From NCBI GenBank assembly GCA_026122225.1, contig JANEZZ010000470.1, positions 558,001 to 622,000 of the forward strand: a stretch of 64,000 bases of DNA. The letters run 5' to 3'. Of this stretch, positions 60,701 through 64,000 are shown piece by piece; within the stretch, counting starts at the first letter, position 1, and the number at the start of each line of letters is the position of its first letter. Source of the DNA: Heloderma charlesbogerti. Its lineage: Eukaryota; Chordata; Lepidosauria; Squamata; Helodermatidae. The translations under genes were made by a program, and so were the position numbers. The notes under the pieces were generated by a model. That model searched no databases. It saw only the letters and a list, made by a program, of their open reading frames with translations, and was not told the origin of the DNA.

Positions 60701-62015
60701 ATGGGAGTACCAGACCACCTTACCTGTCTCCTGAGAAACCTGTACGAGGGTCAAGAAGCAACAGTAAGAACCAGACATGGAACAACCGATTGGTTCAAAA
60801 CTGGGAAAGGAGTACGACAAGGCTGCATATTGTCGCCCTGCTTATTTAATTTATATGCAGAGTACATCATGAGAAACACCGGGTTGGATGAATCACAGCT
60901 CGGAATTAAGATTGCTGGGAGAATTATCAACAACCTCCGATATGCAGATGATACCACCCTAATGCCAGGAAGCGAAGAGGATCTCAAGAGCCTCTTGTTG
61001 AGGGTGAAAGAGGAGAGTGCAAAAGCTGGTTTGAAACTCAACATTAAAAAAACGAAGATCATGGCATTTGGCCCCATCACTTCCTGGCATGTAGAAGGGG
61101 AAGAAATGGAAGCTGTGACAGATTTTATTTTCTTGGGCTCCAAGATCACTGCAGATGGTGACTGTAGCCATGAAATTAAAAGACACTTGCTCCTTGGGAG
61201 GAAAGCTATGGCCAACCTAGACAGCATAGTAAGAAGCAGAGACATCCCCTTGCCAACAGAGGTCGGTCTAATCAAAGCTATGGTTTTCCCAGTAGTAATG
61301 TATGGCTGTGAGAGCAGGACTATAAGGAAGGCTGAACGCCGAAGAATTGATGCTTTCGAACTGTGGTGCTGGAGAAGACTCTTACGAGTCCCCTGGACTG
61401 CAAGGAGGTCAAATCAGTCCATCCTAAAGGAAATCAACCTGAGTGCTCATTGGAAGGACAGATACTGAAGCTGAAGCTCAAATATTTTGGCCACCTAATG
61501 CGAAGGGAAAACTCTCTGGAAAAGACCCTGATGCTGGGAAAGACTGAAGGCAAAAGGAGAAAGGGACGGCAGAGGATGAGATGGCTAGATAGCATCACGG
61601 ATGCAATGAATATGAACTTGAGCACGCTCTGGGAGAGAGCGCAGGCCAGGAAGGCCTGGAGTGTTATGGTCCATGGGGTGACGAAGAGTCGGACACGACT
61701 GAACGACTGATCAAGTCAGCCGTGATAGGCTACATAAATCTTTAAGTAGCCAATCATGTCTGACTTAAAACAAACAAACGAACATGCGCATCCGCAAATG
61801 GCAGTGGCTACGGCCACCGCTATTTGCGTTCCCCTTATTTTTGCCGTCTTAGTCTACGTAAATATTTACCTAGACTTAGATGGGCCAAAATAAGGAATGC
61901 AAATGGCGGTGGCTGTAGCCGCCACCATTTGCGGACGCACGTGTTTTTGTTTTTTGTTTTAATTCAGACATTATAGGCAATGTAAAGATTTATGTAGCCT
62001 ATCACGGCTGACTAC
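57779..62015. mobile_element. hAT-like hairpin element (B type) split by BovB, right end lost
   Basis: Left end TAGGGATGTCAGAGAATTC at 57779. Hairpins at 58000-58030 and 58125-58160 before BovB, and 61720-61755, 61850-61880 and 61965-62000 after it. It stops at GACTACAGGGA, where the second segmental copy begins, with no CATCCCTA end. Confidence 0.8.
58300..61713 (+). mobile_element. Nearly full-length BovB (RTE-clade LINE), recently inactivated
   Basis: A 13-base target duplication AGTCAGCCGTGAT lies at 58287-58299 and 61714-61726. Order: 5' region; AP-type endonuclease (LGTWNVRSM, YAPT, GDWNAKVG, IDYVLCSQRW, SDHELL); reverse transcriptase (FIDYAKAFDCVDHNKLW, GVRQGCILSPCLFNLYAEY, YADDTTLM); C-terminal region; 3' end CGACACGACTGAACGACTGA-like. 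Disabled by about three frameshifts (near 59290, 59970 and 61430) and one TGA (60515-60517). A 100-base L2-like tail piece with (TTTA)n at 58737-58840 is inserted before the ORF. BovB is known for horizontal spread among reptiles and ruminants. Confidence 0.93.
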
Positions 62016-62017
62016 AG

Positions 62018-62095
62018 GGAGGGGGCACAAGCTTAGTTCGTGGAAGGGCAAGGCTCTGAGTTTGCAAGCACGCATGGACTTGTATCACTGGCAGG
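62018..62095. repeat. Segmental duplicate, copy 2
   Basis: GAGGGGGCACAAGCTTAGTT through TATCACTGGCAGG, about 88 per cent like 57558-57634. Confidence 0.85.
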
Positions 62096-62656
62096 TAGGG
62101 GTGTCAGAGAAATACGCTGTGGATTCAAATGAGGTAGGGTTCCTAGGAATCCGGCCTCAGGAATCCACAGCGGATCGGGACCACTTACCTCCGCTCCAGG
62201 AGGACTGGAGGCTGAATGGCACTAGGCTGCTTCTTGCCAGCCCGAGCCATTCGCCTCCTCCCTGCCGATCGCCATGTCTTTTTCCTTTTTTTAAAGGCCA
62301 TCAGCAGGATGTGCCCATAGACTTAGACACAAATAGAGCCATGAGTCTTGCATCTAACTCTATGTGTCCATAGGCTTATACGCAAGATTTATGGCTCTAT
62401 TTTGTGTATAAGTCTATGGGCACATCCTGCTGATCGCCATTTTTTTTTTCTTTTTAAAGACATGGCGATCAGCAGGGAGGAGGCGAATGGATTTGGCTGG
62501 CAGGAGGGAAGGCAAGCGGCCCGCAAGCCGTTCCCTCCCCCTGGAATCCTTGCGGTGTGGAGCCACTCTGGAAGATTCGGCGGGGGGGAGGAACATATCA
62601 CCTCCCTCCCACTGATTCCCCACCAGAATGGATGGTGGGGAATCTGTACACCCCTA
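62096..62656. mobile_element. hAT-like element, C type, perfect target duplication
   Basis: 561 bases, TAGGGGTGTCAGAG to TCTGTACACCCCTA, perfect duplication CTGGCAGG at 62088-62095 and 62657-62664. It has the same large core palindrome (CAGGATGTGCCCATAGACTT) as 27473-27968. Confidence 0.95.
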
Positions 62657-62739
62657 CTGGCAGGCTGTGGTCATATTAGGTGCAGGAGGAGGTAACATGG
62701 GAAGGCCTCCCTACTCACCTGTAAGTGTATGGATCTGAA

Positions 62740-63130
62740 GAACTGGGCATGTTTAGCCTTGAGAAGAGAAGACTGAGGGGAGATAGGATAGTGCTCTTCA
62801 AGGACTTGAAAGGTTATCACAGGGAGGATGGCCAGGATCTCTTCTCGATCATCCCAGAGTGCAGAATAAGGAGGAATGGGCTCACATTACAGGAAGCCGG
62901 ATTCCGGCTGAACATCAGGAAAAAATTCCTGACTGTAGAGCAAGATGACAATGGAACCCATGACCTAGGGAGGTGGTGGGCTCTCCCACACTGGAGGCAT
63001 TCAAGATGAGGCTGTACAGCCATCTCTCAGGGATGCTCTGACTTGCATTGAGCAGGGGGTTGGACTCGAGGGTCTTATAGGCCCCTTCCAACCCTACTGC
63101 TCTAGGATTCTATGATTCTGTGATTCTATG
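62740..63130 (+). mobile_element. CR1 LINE 3' end
   Basis: Encodes [20 protein letters not shown] and [20 protein letters not shown], and ends in multiple TTCTATGATTCTGTGATTC repeats. Confidence 0.93.
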
Positions 63131-63814
63131 ACCCTATGAGGAGGTGCACCGCACAACAGTCGAGTCCACAAGAGGTACACCAGTTCTAGGTACACTGCAT
63201 AACAGTCCAGGCTGGTCTGGCACAAATAGCCCACAGATAAGACGTTTCTGACAGATGCAGATGTCACATTCTCATACAGCAACCCTTTGCTTAACACGGT
63301 TATCTGTGTCTCACCCCTTTATTTCTGCCCCGGTCACAACCCTTCGTCTAGCTGGAAGATAATGTGGGATGTTGCAAGCACGCGATTTAGCCCAGGAAGC
63401 TGGCAAAACCTCCTGCACCCAGCCCCCTGCACCAGGCTCGCTGAGCTCTAGGTCGTTGGCAGGCCCAGCCGATGAGCCACCTGGAGCTCATGCGCAGCCT
63501 GGACTTGTCGCCGCATGTGCCTTGTGGCAAGAGCAACTGGGCAGTGCACTGCATCTCATACTACGGATTCTTTGGCAGCCAACCAGGCAGGTTGGGGCTG
63601 CAGCTGGCAGCTCGCTTCTGCTCATGAGGAGGAGATGGCTATTAGTTGGAACATCTGCACCGACCCTGGCTCTTTACTGGAGGTAAAGAGCTTTTGTATC
63701 CTACTTATATGTTTTCCTGTGTTTCTTTCACGACATGTCACCATTCCTAAGGCCTCCCTGATGCTCCCTCCAAATGTCATCAGCGGGTTTCCAAGACACC
63801 AGACAGACAACTGG
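63131..63814. other. Unrecognised intergenic sequence
   Basis: No gene recognised. Confidence 0.4.
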
Positions 63815-64000
63815 TGTACATAGGCATACCGCCGATGGTAATGGAGGTAACACATGGTCCTCAGGCCTAGTAGCCATGGACAGACTTCTCCTCCAGGAAT
63901 CTGTCTAACCCCATTTTAAAACCACCCAAATGGGTGGCCATCACAACATCCTGTGGTAACTGCACTGTGTGAAGAAGTACTTCCTTTTATCTGTCCTGGA
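63815..64000 (-). mobile_element. CR1-clade LINE 3' end, cut by window edge
   Basis: Shared tail (CTAGTAGCCATGGACAGAC, CTCCAGGAATCTGTCTAACC, ACATCCTGTGGTAAC). Confidence 0.75.

Overview
This is vertebrate nuclear DNA, almost certainly from a squamate reptile (lizard or snake). It carries two type-2 vomeronasal receptor (V2R) genes in tandem. It is also packed with CR1 and L2 LINE fragments, BovB/RTE LINEs, a tRNA-derived SINE and many non-autonomous DNA transposons. There is no prokaryotic, viral or plasmid gene content. The long open frames on both strands are mostly transposon debris or shadows.

Genes. Both V2R genes lie on the minus strand. Gene 2 (33117-54215) is complete: six exons of 245, 292, 816, 228, 127 and 896 coding bases sum to 2604 bases, or 867 codons plus stop. 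All ten intron ends are GT/AG with compatible phases and there is no internal stop. Gene 1 (exons 1-5, 5058-24112) is equally open for 1723 coding bases, but its seven-helix exon 6 is not in the window. That exon should lie beyond the left edge, or it is lost. A 280-base orphan piece of exon 6 lies between the genes at about 32310-32590. Intron flanks of the two genes still align in many places, so the pair arose by tandem duplication and was then filled independently with transposons.

Layout. 1-5057: truncated hAT-like ends, two facing L2 tails, a 2-kb minisatellite with a 46-base unit, and an internally deleted BovB. 5058-24112: gene 1, whose introns hold CR1, L2, another LINE, solo-LTR-like elements and hAT-like elements. 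24113-33116: intergenic nested transposons and the orphan exon 6 piece. 33117-54215: gene 2, whose introns hold hAT-like hairpin elements, LTRs, CR1, L2 and an RTE-like LINE. 54216-64000: upstream flank with a composite hAT, a nearly full-length BovB inside a hairpin element, a segmental repeat, and CR1.

Most distinctive content. A group of elements starts TAGGGATG, ends CATCCCTA and is flanked by 8-base target duplications, five of them perfect. This fits the hAT superfamily. Their ends are asymmetric (two unlike terminal modules, always paired), and many carry serial near-perfect hairpins with TACGTA cores alternating with hairpins built on GCAAATGGCGGC. No transposase is present, so they must be moved in trans. 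Paralogous empty sites in the V2R pair date some insertions to after the gene duplication.
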